Under the pieces are notes generated by a model. The model was not told the origin of the DNA, made no database searches, and was given only the letters and a program-made list of their open reading frames with translations. From contig JAKSZU010000009.1 of NCBI GenBank assembly GCA_026018925.1, positions 35,362,082 to 35,426,081 on the forward strand: DNA of 64,000 bases, read 5' to 3'. Below, in pieces: positions 22,265-32,329 of this stretch. Both the position numbers and the translations under genes were made by a program. Each line of letters starts with the position of its first letter. Position 1 is the stretch's first letter. The DNA comes from Tupaia tana. Its lineage: Eukaryota > Chordata > Mammalia > Scandentia > Tupaiidae.

Positions 22265-22590
22265 GCTTTCCATTATGGCTTGTGTTCTTTTATAGTCTTA
22301 TTTTGGAAAATTTTCACTATTCTAAGGTTATTTCTCTTATTTTAAAGTTTTGCTTCTCATATTTATATTTTTAATTCATTTAGAATTTATTTTTGTGGTG
22401 TGATACAGGTGATTGACTGTAAATTCCTTTTCCACATAGATCACAAGTATCTTCTTATGTCAGGGATCTGTGTCATCATTTTAATGACTGTACATTATTC
22501 TATCATAATTCATTCAATGAATCTCCTCTTGTTTTATATTTAGGTTATTCTAGATTTTTCCCTTCATAAGTAAAAATATAAACATTCTTT
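22265..22590 (-). mobile_element. Old L1M-type fragment, antisense (tentative)
   Basis: The stretch ttcatttagaatttattttt...ttccttttccacatagatc follows an ORF2-associated antisense region of ancient L1. The remainder is uncertain. Confidence 0.45.
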
Positions 22591-24748
22591 TAAAGTGAAT
22601 AATTTTTACAATCAAGAAAAGACACAAGTAAATAGTACAGTGTAAAAAATACCAACAGTGTCATGTGGGCCTTATGTATAGAACTCATGAATTCAACAAG
22701 CATTTGTTAAGTACATTCTTTGGAACAAGAATTATTTTCAGATGCTAAAGATACATGGTGTATATGGGGTAGTAGATTGTCACTCAGCAACTACTACTAC
22801 TTCGTTCTGGTGTATTTTTCTGTTTTGCTAATTTTTAACATTAAAAATCCCCATCTCACATTCTCTTGTAGCTAGGGTTCTGCTTATATCCATCAAATAG
22901 AATTTAGCAGCAGAAATGAAGAAGTGGCCATCCCACTGGCTTAGCTATTGCTACCTTCATAGAGTGGATGTTTCTGAAGCAGATTTTTGAGGTTTAGTCA
23001 GTAGCTTTGGGAGAGTCTAGCCGTATATAGTGGTAGCTAGGAATCCTGGTCAGATTACATGTATAGTAGTGTGTTCTATAACTCCATGTTTTCCATTGTG
23101 GCCCTTTGATTTTCCACCTTCATAATTGAGGCAATGGTTCTCAGAAGGGCCACTGGGCGTGCTGTTTTGGGAGTCATACAGAGGCCCAGTCGAAAGCCTA
23201 CTCCTCTACTATGTCTAACGGTCTTAAGTACCTAATCCCTTGTGTTATGTTGCTTTCTGCTTAATTTCTCTTTCTTAATTTCTGCAAATTAATTCTAACT
23301 TACACAACTGTTTAAAGAGGGAGATAGAATATAAATAAATAACTCCCACACACTTTGCTAATTGTTAATCCAGTTATTTTCTAGTTGCTATGAGATCACA
23401 GAAGGACTGATTATGTTTGCCCTAAAGTGTCAGGAAAATTTTCACTTACAATAGAAGGTGATTTTTGGTTGAATCTTAAAGGGTAGTATGGACACACAGA
23501 AAAGCCTGAGAAAGTCCAGAGACACATAATTCTAGCAAATAATTTGGTGTGGCTAAATTATAGGATGTATGGAGTACAAAGATCACTTGGACAGTTGTTG
23601 TATAGGACAGCATGAAAGTGTATATGAAATGTAGCCTGGGAGAAAGCTAGAAATAAAGAAGACAAATAGAAAACAAAAACTGAATATGAGGAATAAGAGG
23701 AAAGTTAAGGATTCCTCATTTTTGTCCTATAAATGCTAGATTCTCCCTCTCTTCCTTCTTTCCTTCAACTCAACCAAAAATCCCTACATTTAAGTGTAAA
23801 CTCATTTCTGGCCATGTGCTTTCTTTCGTGTACCCCACAATATCTAGCACAATACCTTGCACATACTATTGCTCAATAAATATTGGTCGAATGTTTGATC
23901 TGAGCTACTTAATTGCACCGTTAAGAATAGTTAACAGTTAAAATCAATGTGCTATTCTACAGTGCTGTTTGGAAAAGATTTAAACTCTTGTAGTGGATTA
24001 CACTGAACCCTTTGGTTTAGTTTATTCTTTATTTTACTCAAGCCAAATCTTTCTCTACTTCTTCCCAAGTTGATCAGAAAAAGCATTATGTATAGCTTCC
24101 CTCTCAGGCAAAATGGTCTCTATGTTCTTCCATAAGGCCTATTGCTAAAACTCTCATTCCTGCAGCAGAAAAATCTCGTTTTTCTTTGACTTTAACAATA
24201 ATAATCTCTAATGATATTTATACTAACACTGCTATTACTACTAATAATTTTAAAAGGCAAGAAAACATTAGAGTCCCTTTACTTCAGAGTACTTCCAAGC
24301 CCTAAATTGAAGTTTCTGCAGTCAGAGCTGAGATTTCTTTTGAGTTAAATTTACTTTTAACATTTTTCCTAAGGGTAGATTAAGGCAATTTTTTTGTTTC
24401 TTTTTCTTAATAAATGTGAATAGACTTGACAGTAATTAGAATCCTTGTTTTACTCCAGAGTTGCCTTGAGTTACAACCAAAAAGACCTTTTTAATAGATA
24501 AAACCAAAATTTAGAACACATTTTGGACAATTAAACTAAACAATTACCAGGTTTTTCATATAGTGCTATTGGAGTTCAAGGGAGGGAAAGATCACTGGTT
24601 GGTAGAAATCAGTAAAAACTCAGTTTAGCAAATATTAGGCTGTGCTTTGGAGGAGGGGTAGAATTTGGGAAGGTAGAAGAAGAAGAATTACCCAGATAGA
24701 CTAATAACTTGAACAAAGATGTAGAAGTGGGAGTGAGTGAGTGCATTC
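22591..24748. other. Mostly unassigned sequence with two L2 remnants
   Basis: 22685-22760 (aattcaacaagcatttgtta) looks like an antisense L2 3' end, and 23795-23895 (gctcaataaatattggtcga) like a plus-strand L2 3' end. Nothing else was recognised. No exon, RNA gene or SINE lies here, the longest SINE-free stretch in this part of the window. Confidence 0.5.
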
Positions 24749-24765
24749 AAAAGATAGAGACTATA

Positions 24766-25045
24766 GGGACCAGCAGTTAGTGTAATGGCTATGTCGCTGG
24801 ACTCCCACGTAGTCGACCGTGGTTCGCGTCCCGGACCCGGCGGCTTAAACTCACGCCGGGCGCGTGTGCGTGCGTGCCCAAGATCCCGAGAGGAGAATGG
24901 AGTAGAAGGGATTGCGGCGTGGCCATCCCCCCTGGGGGGTGATTTCTCGCTTTCTATCTCTCTGTCTCTCTCTGTCTGTCTGGCGAGCGCATGCGCCCTA
25001 TAGCAAAAACCTCTCCAAAAAAACAAAAAAAAGAAAAAAAGAAAA
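24766..25045 (+). mobile_element. SINE-A, youngest-looking copy, with TSD
   Basis: Starts gggaccagcagttagtgtaa and has a good B-box (ggttcgcgtcc). It is very GC- and CpG-rich for this window (acgccgggcgcgtgtgcg), contains the perfect palindrome ccccccctgggggg-type block near 24926, and ends ctatagcaaaaacctctcc plus an A-rich tail with scattered c and g. The exact 17-bp TSD aaaagatagagactata lies at 24749-24765 and 25046-25062. Many intact CpGs imply recent insertion. Confidence 0.97.
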
Positions 25046-25062
25046 AAAAGATAGAGACTATA

Positions 25063-25604
25063 GTAGCTGATGGAAAGTATTATGAGGAGAAAAGACGAGA
25101 CAGATTAGTAGAACAAATGATTTTGCTTCTTACTCGTTCTGCATACTGATTAATATTTGGGGCATGCCAGATCAGCAGTACAAGATTGGAGCCATTGTCC
25201 AGATGTTGGCTATCATTTGAACTACATTTTGGATCTATCTTCCCAGTTCTTGAACTATTATAATGTCTTAGTAAAAAAGGCCCTTAGATGTCATGTAGAA
25301 GTCCAGAGAGAAATTACTTATTTAAGCTTTCAGACTGAATCAGGCATTTTACTCCAAAGATATCATAGGACATTCAGGGTGTAATGAATCTGCCAAATGC
25401 TAACAAGAGAAGAGGTGTCAACTGGCTGAGTACCTGATTCTCCTTCCTTTCTCATAAAAACCCTTTGCATATGGAAAGATGCTCTTGTTTTCTTGTTGTA
25501 TAAAACTGCTCTTTAACCCTCTGAATCTTCCTAAGGGATAAAGTAAGTATATTGGTTGGTGGGGCTAACATTTCCCTCTCATTCACTCATATATATTACA
25601 GTCC
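25063..25604. other. Unassigned sequence
   Basis: No repeat, exon or RNA gene was recognised. Confidence 0.35.
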
Positions 25605-25760
25605 TTTTTCTTTTATCTTATTCTTTTTAAATCATTTTTAATGGACATGTCATAGTATCACATATTTATGGAGTACGGTGTGATTTTTTTGATATGTGAA
25701 TACAATGTATAGTGATCAAATCAGGATAATTAACATACCCATCACTTAGAATCTCTCACA
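25605..25760 (-). mobile_element. Old L1M 3'UTR fragment, antisense
   Basis: cacatatttatggagtacgg, gatatgtgaatacaatgtat and gatcaaatcaggataattaa are typical of the antisense 3'UTR of L1M elements. Confidence 0.75.
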
Positions 25761-26115
25761 TTTATTGCAGCAGCATTCACAATAGCCAAAGTATGGAAAT
25801 AGCCAAAGTGCTCATCAGTGGACAAATGGACTAAAAACTGTGACACATATATATAATAAAATACTATTCAACCTTTAAAAAGAATGACAATTGTCATTTA
25901 AGGCAACATGGATGAGCCTGGAAACATTATATTAAGTGAAATAAGCCAGGCACAGAAAGAGAAATATCACATGTTCTCACTCATATTTGAAAACTAAACA
26001 AGTAAACCTTGTAGAATTAAGGAGTAAAATAGTGGTTACTAGAGGCTCGGAGTGCTAGGGGGTAGAGAAAAACATGGGAAGGTTGTTTAATGGATACAAA
26101 ATTATAGTAGATATG
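25761..26115 (+). mobile_element. Old L1M ORF2 3' end
   Basis: ttattgcagcagcattcaca, gtgctcatcagtggacaaat, ggcaacatggatgagcctgg and atcacatgttctcactcata give the plus-strand ORF2 terminus in the right order. It lies tail-opposed to the antisense piece on its left, so the two are separate insertions or a rearranged copy. Confidence 0.85.
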
Positions 26116-26280
26116 ACAAATAAGTTCTGTTTCTTTATAGTGTGAAGAAAGAGCCTATCAGCAGGTTTTAAATATTTTAAAGGGACTTTATTTTGGAGAA
26201 GTGGTGGTTAGATTTGGAGGTGCAGTTTATACATAGTAAGATGATACCATTTTGTTCTGTAACTCCAGCAAAAAAGAAAC

Positions 26281-26530
26281 TGTCAGGCTAGCTCCATGGC
26301 CAAGTGCTTAAGAGAACCGGATCCCATATTCCCACATGAATGACAGTGCAGTTCAAGTCCCAGATCTAGTGTCTTAAAAAACACACCAGGCACATATTTG
26401 TGTATACCTCAAATTTCCACAGGATAGAGAAATGAAGAAATTGTGGCATGACCATACTTCATTAGGGGCTGATTTCTCCCTCCGTCTCTGTCTCTCTGTG
26501 GCGAGCATATATTCCCTCTGGCAAACTAAA
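26281..26530 (+). mobile_element. SINE-C
   Basis: Head ggctagctccatggccaagt, B-box-like gttcaagtccc, the linker aacacaccaggcacat, body, and end tccctctggcaaac followed by an A-rich tail. Confidence 0.85.
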
Positions 26531-27340
26531 AAAGGAAAAAGAAAAATGAAAATGTCATACATAAAGCAGTGAGAGACGTTAGAGATTGGGATCTATGTTT
26601 CCCAAAACAAGATTACCTCAAGGCGTTTTGCCAAGAACATGTTATTTTCTGCTTAAAACCATAAGAACAAGATAGCTCACTTTCATATCAAAGACCAGGC
26701 AAATCTTGATATTGGAGTTTCAAGAGAGTGTCAAGAATGATGAATTATGACTACTCAATATAAGCCAAGTAGTGAATGATGCCAGAATGACATCACCAGT
26801 ATAGTCAGCAACCCAGCCAGTGATCACAGGGTAGGTTCTTAAGAAACCTAAGAAGTCTGAGACTTAACCCTAGGAAAAGATGGCCACTGGAAAAAAGTGC
26901 ATCACTGAGACACTCAAGCCTAGATAAACACAAGGACAGTTTTATATAACTCATTTAGTATAGGAATCAGTTTCGGGTACATACTAATACAGTGTTCTGA
27001 GGACAGAAGGCGAAGGACTTGATCATTCTGACAAGACCAGAAGATGGGTTTCCACTCAGTCGGATAAGCTATATAAGAATGTATAAGTGGAAAACGACAG
27101 ACATAGCTGAAAGCTAAAAGGATTAGCAGTATAAAATAAGGGACAAAACAAAAACATCTATAGTTAATGTAAACCTTGAACATTAGCAACAGGACCTAGG
27201 AAAAGTCAAAATTCCCCTAAAAGCAGCATTCATTTAGACATATTGCCACTTCAGAAACAGTCAAGTGGTCTGTTACCCCACGAATAAAAGCAAAACTTTT
27301 TAGGGGAAGTGATAAAGTAGATTGTAGCTTTGGTTTTGTC
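26531..27340. other. Unassigned sequence; possible LTR-like block
   Basis: No match to the SINE or LINE families seen elsewhere. The stretch ends with ccccacgaataaaagcaaaa (27277-27296), which looks like a polyadenylation region. A solo LTR is possible, but no terminal TG...CA pair or flanking duplication was found. Confidence 0.3.
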
Positions 27341-27344
27341 TTGA

Positions 27345-27480
27345 CACCAGGTTTTTAACCTTATCATTACCATTTCCTACTATGTGTCCTTAGATGAGTT
27401 ATTTCACTTTTCTGATTTTCAGTTTCCATTACCAGTTAAAAGGAATAATAATAGGATATATTTTGGGGATTGTTATAGAA
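27345..27480 (+). mobile_element. MIR
   Basis: Core order ctatgtgtccttagatgagttattt, then ttctgattttcagtttcc, then ggaataataata matches the MIR core on the plus strand. Confidence 0.7.
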
Positions 27481-27599
27481 ATTTAATTAGGGTTTTGCAT
27501 ATAACATATTTAATACAGTATCTAACATGTAGAAAATACTCAAATCTAGCAAACAACCATTCTATTCCTCCTTATCTTTACTGCCATTGACAGTTATTT

Positions 27600-27900
27600 T
27601 TCAAATAAACTTTTTATTTTGTAATAACTGAAAAATTACAAAGGTGGTACAGAGAGTTTTACTATATGCCATACCCAGCTTCCCCAAATGCACATTTATC
27701 AAAACTAAGATATTAACATTGGTACAATAGTATTAAGTAAACTCCAGAGTTTATTTATTTGCATTTCCTTAGTTTTTCTATTAATGTGCTCTTTATCTTT
27801 CAGTATCCAGTTCTGGCTACCATATTATACTGAATCATCATGTTTCTCCACTCTTCTCTCGTATGTGATAATTTCTTAAACTTTGTTTTTCATGACCTTA
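27600..27900 (-). mobile_element. Old L1M-type 3' fragment, antisense
   Basis: ctgaaaaattacaaaggtgg, taccagcttccccaaat-like and aagatattaacattggtaca follow the antisense 3' region of ancient L1. Confidence 0.5.
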
Positions 27901-27957
27901 ACATTTTTGAAGAGTACTAATCTGTTATTTTATAAAATATTTCTTAGCTTTATATAC

Positions 27958-28005
27958 AAGTTGAATTAAAAGATTGAATTAAATTGAATTAAAAGATTGA
28001 AGATA
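27958..28005. repeat. Short local tandem duplication
   Basis: attgaattaaaagattgaat-type units are repeated about twice. Confidence 0.8.
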
Positions 28006-28099
28006 TTACCTTTCTTTTAGTGAAAGAGATTGGTGATTGAATGATAACTGTACTTGTGATACATTTTGTAACGAGATATAGTAACTAGACTATGTATTG

Positions 28100-28170
28100 T
28101 CTTTATATCAATAGTTCCTAGCACTATGTCTAGCACTTAAATATTTGTTGAATGAATAAATCAATGTTTC
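28100..28170 (+). mobile_element. L2 3' end fragment
   Basis: tagcactatgtctagcactt followed by atttgttgaatgaataaat is the typical L2 3' end. Confidence 0.75.
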
Positions 28171-28174
28171 TGAT

Positions 28175-28824
28175 GTAATACTTTAAGCTACTCTTGTTAT
28201 TTTGATTCATATCTGTGTCAGTGCTGTTTTATTATTTTCTTAATGAAATGAAGTCCCAACTTAAGAGTCACCACACGCTTTATAAACAAGAAACACCTAA
28301 GTGAATATTACTAATCCTCTTGCTTCTATCTTGCTTGAGTATGCAAACATGAGTATGGATGCATGCACACACACACCTATCCCATACTGAATCCCCATCA
28401 GGAGTGATCACTGATTTCTGTATTGATCAGTATAATTTATACTCACTGAGTATTTATTTTTAAATACTGCAAGAAAGTGAATGGAAAATGGGATTAAAAA
28501 ACGAGGAGAGAATATAGGTCATAGGGTGTCAGAACAGAGTGACTATATGTACAAATGTGTGTGACTTTCTGAGTGTATGTTCATGGAAAATGACTAGAAA
28601 TTTACATTTTCAACCATTAACAGTGATACATTTTTTAAAAAGTGATTTTTTTTAACTTACCTGGGTATAAGTTTAGTGGGTCTTGAGATAGCCATCTGCC
28701 TTTATTCTTTCCAATAAATACTATTTATTGATTTCCTTTACCAGTTTTTGTGCCATGTTTTCATGTACAACTAATGGATGCTACAAAAGATACTAGATTT
28801 CTGTATTACATATTTTGTTAATTT
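28175..28824. other. Unassigned sequence
   Basis: No repeat family or gene was recognised. Confidence 0.35.
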
Positions 28825-28838
28825 CACTGTCAGTTCTT
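28825..28838. repeat. TSD, left copy, of the composite retroelement
   Basis: cactgtcagttctt, identical to 30121-30134. Confidence 0.92.
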
Positions 28839-28861
28839 TTTTTTGTCTTTTATTTTTCTTT

Positions 28862-29392
28862 CTCAGATTAATTAAATTCACATTTTACATAAAGTTCCCA
28901 TTATGATGTATACAATATACATATATGTATATAGTTTTCAACAGAGAACTCTACATTTTTTGGTGTTAAATGATTCTTCCCTTTGCCCCTCATGCCCACT
29001 CTCTACCACCCACTCCCGACCACACACTCCCCTCCCTTACAGCCTCTGGTATCTACATTTATCCTTTCCGCTATCATATCATCAGATCTTTCTCCTTCTG
29101 CCAGAGTGCTGATATTATTTTTTTTTCATCGCACATCTTTACAGTGTACAGCATGGTTTTTCCCAGCATGAGTACAGTTCACATTAGTCAAGACAATGAT
29201 ACCACCACATACATCATCATCAACAGACCACCCTTCACCCCTGTGTCCATCAAGCGTGACGCTCGTTCCCTGAATCCTTCCCCTCCACCCTCCATCACTC
29301 ATTCCCATTACCTCTTCCATACTGTCTCCAGCATCCGCAGTTGCCATCCCTGCGACCATACCCTCCAGTTCTTTCACCCTTTTTTTTTTTTT
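28862..29392 (-). other. Two tandem L1-type 3'UTR modules within the composite
   Basis: 29138-29392 contains ctttacagtgtacagcatgg, tcatcatcaacagacc, cctccatcact and ccatactgtctccagcat, closely paralleling the L1 3'UTR at 20.94-21.18 kb. 28862-29110 repeats the same order in weaker form (tttcaacagagaactc, tgccccctca-like, cctctggtatctacatttat). Sharing the L1 3' end would let L1 machinery prime on the element. Confidence 0.8.
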
Positions 29393-29833
29393 CCTTTTTC
29401 AATTATCAGCTCATAAAGTTTTCCACAATAGGGAACATAGATTCTATTCAGGGTTGGGTCAAGGGTGGATCTCGTGCAGTTCCGCAATTGTAGGAGAGAC
29501 TCTATGGAATACAGTTTCAGGAACGCGGTTCTGGTAAGCAGAGATGGTTATCAGTTGACGCGGCACAGCATCCATCCTGTGATTACCGGGAATGGTGTTG
29601 TGGGAATCTGCAGTGTGAGTCATCCTCGAGTATCTGGCTTCCTTAAGAAAGGTAGAATAGTTCTTGTTTTTCCCTGAGGTAATGCAGGGCTGGTAACCAT
29701 CATCTTCTCACTGCCCATAGGCAGCGAAAATCCTCCTATACAATATATTTCTCAATTGGTTTAAGACATCTAAAGTTTCTTTCTGTTGCTTGTATTTGCA
29801 AGATCTTAATCCTTGTTTTCAGTTTCAGTTTGC

Positions 29834-30004
29834 CGCTCGTGACTGGCGGCCACGTGCAGGCCCAGTGGCCACGCGCAAGCGCAGGCCTAGCGGCCATGCT
29901 CAGACCCGGCGGCCACGCGCAGGCACGGCAGCCACGCGCAGGCCCAGTGGCTACGCACAGGAGCAGGCCCGGTGGCTGCACACAGGCTCGCCGGCCCGCG
30001 TTGG
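29834..30004. repeat. GC-rich 19-bp minisatellite (VNTR) of the composite
   Basis: Seven or eight degenerate units with the plus-strand pattern ggcccagtggccacgcgca. Two units carry a 6-bp extension (agcgca and ggagca). CpG density is by far the highest in the window. Confidence 0.88.
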
Positions 30005-30120
30005 CGCCAATCATGGGACACACCCAGCACTGGAGAGGCAGCGGGGGCCGGGCGGTCCGGCCCCCGGCACGCGGAGCAGAGGAGAGCCCCCGCGCCCGGC
30101 GGCCCCGCCGTGGTGCAGGC
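30005..30120 (-). promoter_or_regulatory. GC-rich 5' leader of the composite, possible promoter
   Basis: CpG-rich stretch holding ggggccgggcggtccggccc and several Sp1-like GC boxes. It forms the 5' end of the antisense element, abutting the TSD. Promoter activity is inferred from composition only. Confidence 0.4.
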
Positions 30121-30134
30121 CACTGTCAGTTCTT
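30121..30134. repeat. TSD, right copy, of the composite retroelement
   Basis: cactgtcagttctt, identical to 28825-28838. Confidence 0.92.
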
Positions 30135-30394
30135 ATAGAACTATGCCACAGACTGTTGTATTGTTGTTTTATAATACATTTAAGGTCTGATAGGACAACT
30201 CTATCTTCAAAGAACTTTAGAACTCACTCATCCAGTTGTGAAACAATTTCTGCTAATATTTATATTACAGTTGAGACAACTGTAATATAACTCATTTAGG
30301 ATGAGTTTACATCTTTAGGGTATTAAGTTTATTCAGAAATACTCTCTGCATATAATATCACTTTGTTTTATTTTATTCTTTATTTGATTTCATT

Positions 30395-30640
30395 TTTAAA
30401 AGATATTTTTTGCTATAGGGTGCATGTGCTCACCAGAGAGAGACAGACAGAAGAAAGTGAGAAATCATCCTCCAAGGGGAATGGCCATGCTGTAGTCCCT
30501 TCTCTTCCATTCTCTTCTTGGATTCTGGGCATGCATGCATACGCGCCCGGCGTATTTTAAGCTGCCAAGTCTGGGACTTGGACCGTGGTCAACTATGTGG
30601 GAGTCCAGCAAGGTAACCATTATGCCATCTTCTGGTTCCT
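30395..30640 (-). mobile_element. SINE-A, antisense
   Basis: tttttgctatagggtgcatg through ggcatgcatgcatacgcgcc to gccatcttctggttcct. No exact TSD was seen. Confidence 0.92.
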
Positions 30641-31304
30641 CTTCAATTTTTAATAAAAAGTATTATTTTACATATTTTTGATGCAAAACATAATATTTTG
30701 AAATTTGTGTAGTGGGATAATAGCGTATGCATTATCTCATATACTTATTGTTTATTTGTAGTGAGAAAACTTAAAATCTACTCTTAGCAATGTTCAAGTA
30801 TATAATACATTGTTATTTACTTTAATAATCATGTTGTACAATAGATCTCTTCAACTTGTTTCTTGTAACTGAAATTTTGTGTCTTTTGATCAACATCTTC
30901 TCAATCCCTCTTAACACTCAGCATGTGATAACCAGCATTTTACTCTGCTTTTATAAATTTGACTGTTTTAAATTCTATGTGTAAGTGAGAGCATGTCATA
31001 TTTGTCTTTCAGTTTCTGGCTTATTTCACCTATATAATGTCTTCCAGGCTCATTCTTCATGCATGTTGTTGCAAACAACAAAATTTCCTTCCTTTTAAGG
31101 CTAGATAGTATTCTGTTGTGTATATATACCACATTCCCCCCCCCCCCCATTCATCCTTTATATACATTTTGGTTGATTCCACATTTAAGCCATTGTGGAG
31201 AATGCTGCATTGAACGTAGAAATGTGTATTTTTTCAACATACTGACTTCATACCCTTTGGATATGTACCCAATAGTAAGATTGTTGGATCATATGGTAAG
31301 TCTT

Positions 31305-31501
31305 TTTTTTTTTTTAAGGTTTTTGCCACAGGACACTTGCACTTCCTGGAGAGAGAGAGGGGGAGGGAGGAAAGAAAAGAGGGAGGGGTGAGAGGTGAGA
31401 GAGAGAGAGAGAGAGGAAAAGTGAGAAATCATTTCCTGGAAGGATAGCCATATCGCAGTTCTTTCTCCTCCATTCTCCTACTGGGATTTTGAGTATACAC
31501 A

Positions 31502-31551
<50 letters not shown>

Positions 31552-31644
31552 TTCATACTGCCAAACTGCCAGGTCTTGAACTCAAATCTCAATTGGCCAT
31601 ATGGGAACACAGAACCATAAACACTGTGCCACCTGCTGGCCCCA
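31305..31644 (-). mobile_element. SINE-A, antisense, with (GA)n and (AC)n expansions
   Basis: Antisense tail aaggtttttgccacaggaca, long purine block at 31350-31416, an (AC)n run at 31498-31546 grown from the acgcacgc-type segment, and head complement gccacctgctggcccc. Confidence 0.9.
31628..31639 (-). promoter_or_regulatory. CTCF-core-like motif in an older SINE head
   Basis: The minus strand reads ccagcaggtggc, matching the published core pattern CCASYAGRKGGC at all 12 positions. It is part of the SINE head and not an independent site. Binding is unproven. Confidence 0.35.
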
Positions 31645-31666
31645 GTAGTTCTATTTTTAATTTTTT

Positions 31667-31925
31667 TTTTTTGGAGAGGTTTTTGCTATAGGGCGTGTGC
31701 ACTTTCCAGAAAGACAGAGAAAGACAGAGAGACAAAAAGCGAGAAATCACCCCCCTGAGGGGGGGATAGTCATGCCGCAATCCTTCTCCTCCATTCTCCT
31801 CTTGGGATCTTGGGCACATACTCACAGGAGCCCAGTGTGAGTTTAAGCCACTGGGCCCAGAACTCGAACCGCGGTCGACTACATGGGAGTCTAGCAACAT
31901 AGCCTTTACGGCATCTGCTCGTCCC
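31667..31925 (-). mobile_element. SINE-A, antisense, with TSD
   Basis: tggagaggtttttgctatag to gcatctgctcgtccc, inserted directly beside the previous SINE. The TSD ctatttttaatttttt lies at 31651-31666 and 31926-31941. Confidence 0.94.
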
Positions 31926-32067
31926 TCTATTTTTAATTTTTTGAAGAACTTCCATATGATTCTTCAATGATTTTCTTTCTTCATATCATTTTTCATAATG
32001 GCTATACTGATTTAGATTCCCACCAACAGTGTAAAAAATTCTTTTTTTCACTTCCTTGCTAACACTT

Positions 32068-32316
32068 TTTTTTGTGTGTGTTAAGAGATTTTTGCTATGG
32101 GGTGCGTGTGTAGAGAAACAGAGAAAGAGAAAATGTGAGAAATCACCCTCTGGGGGAGTGGTTATGCCACAATCTCTTCTCCTCCATTCTCCTCTCTGGA
32201 TTTTGAGCACATGTGTACATGTCCTCAGTGTGAATTTTAAGCCACCGGTTTGAGACTAGAACCTGTTGACTATATGGGAGTCCAGTGACATAACCATTAC
32301 ACCATCTCCTGGTCCC
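32068..32316 (-). mobile_element. SINE-A, antisense
   Basis: gagatttttgctatggggtg, a shortened purine tract, ccctctgggggagtggt, and atctcctggtccc at the head. Confidence 0.9.
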
Positions 32317-32329
32317 ATCTTTTGTTTTT

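Larger units (their letters stand above)
28839..30120 (-). mobile_element. Composite non-autonomous retroelement: GC leader, 19-bp VNTR, unknown segment, two L1-type 3'UTR modules
   Basis: Seen: a 1.28-kb antisense block flanked by an exact 14-bp TSD. In element sense it has a GC-rich, CpG-rich leader (30120-30005), a degenerate 19-bp VNTR (30004-29834), about 430 bp of non-repetitive sequence without a long open frame (29833-29405), an A-rich spacer, an L1-type 3'UTR module (29392-29135), a second module (29110-28862), and a short A-rich tail with AATAAA-type words. There is no ORF1 or ORF2. Known: primate SVA and LAVA-type composites join a GC-rich VNTR to other repeat pieces and are mobilised by L1 in trans. 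Inferred: this is an analogous composite, or an internally deleted L1 whose 5'UTR carries the VNTR. No Alu-like segment is visible. CpGs are well preserved, so it is young. Confidence 0.82.

Noticed and set aside
24766..24840. Functional tRNA gene
   Set aside because: The A-box and B-box are present, but the cloverleaf stems do not pair well, and the unit continues into a SINE body with A-tail and TSD.
28970..29416. 148-codon open frame on the plus strand
   Set aside because: It spans the antisense L1-type 3'UTR modules. The Pro/Ser/His-rich product reflects the cc-rich complement.
28839..30120. True SVA element
   Set aside because: No Alu-like region and no recognisable SINE-R segment. The 3' part matches L1-type 3'UTR modules instead.
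29830..30130. CpG island acting as promoter of a host gene
   Set aside because: The CpG-rich block lies wholly inside a TSD-bounded insertion, and no exon or splice donor was found next to it.
29790..30290. 166-codon open frame and others over the GC-rich block
   Set aside because: The frame is open because the VNTR is GC-rich and has few stops. The residues are Ala/Gly/Pro/Arg repeats and the block is a TSD-flanked retroelement.
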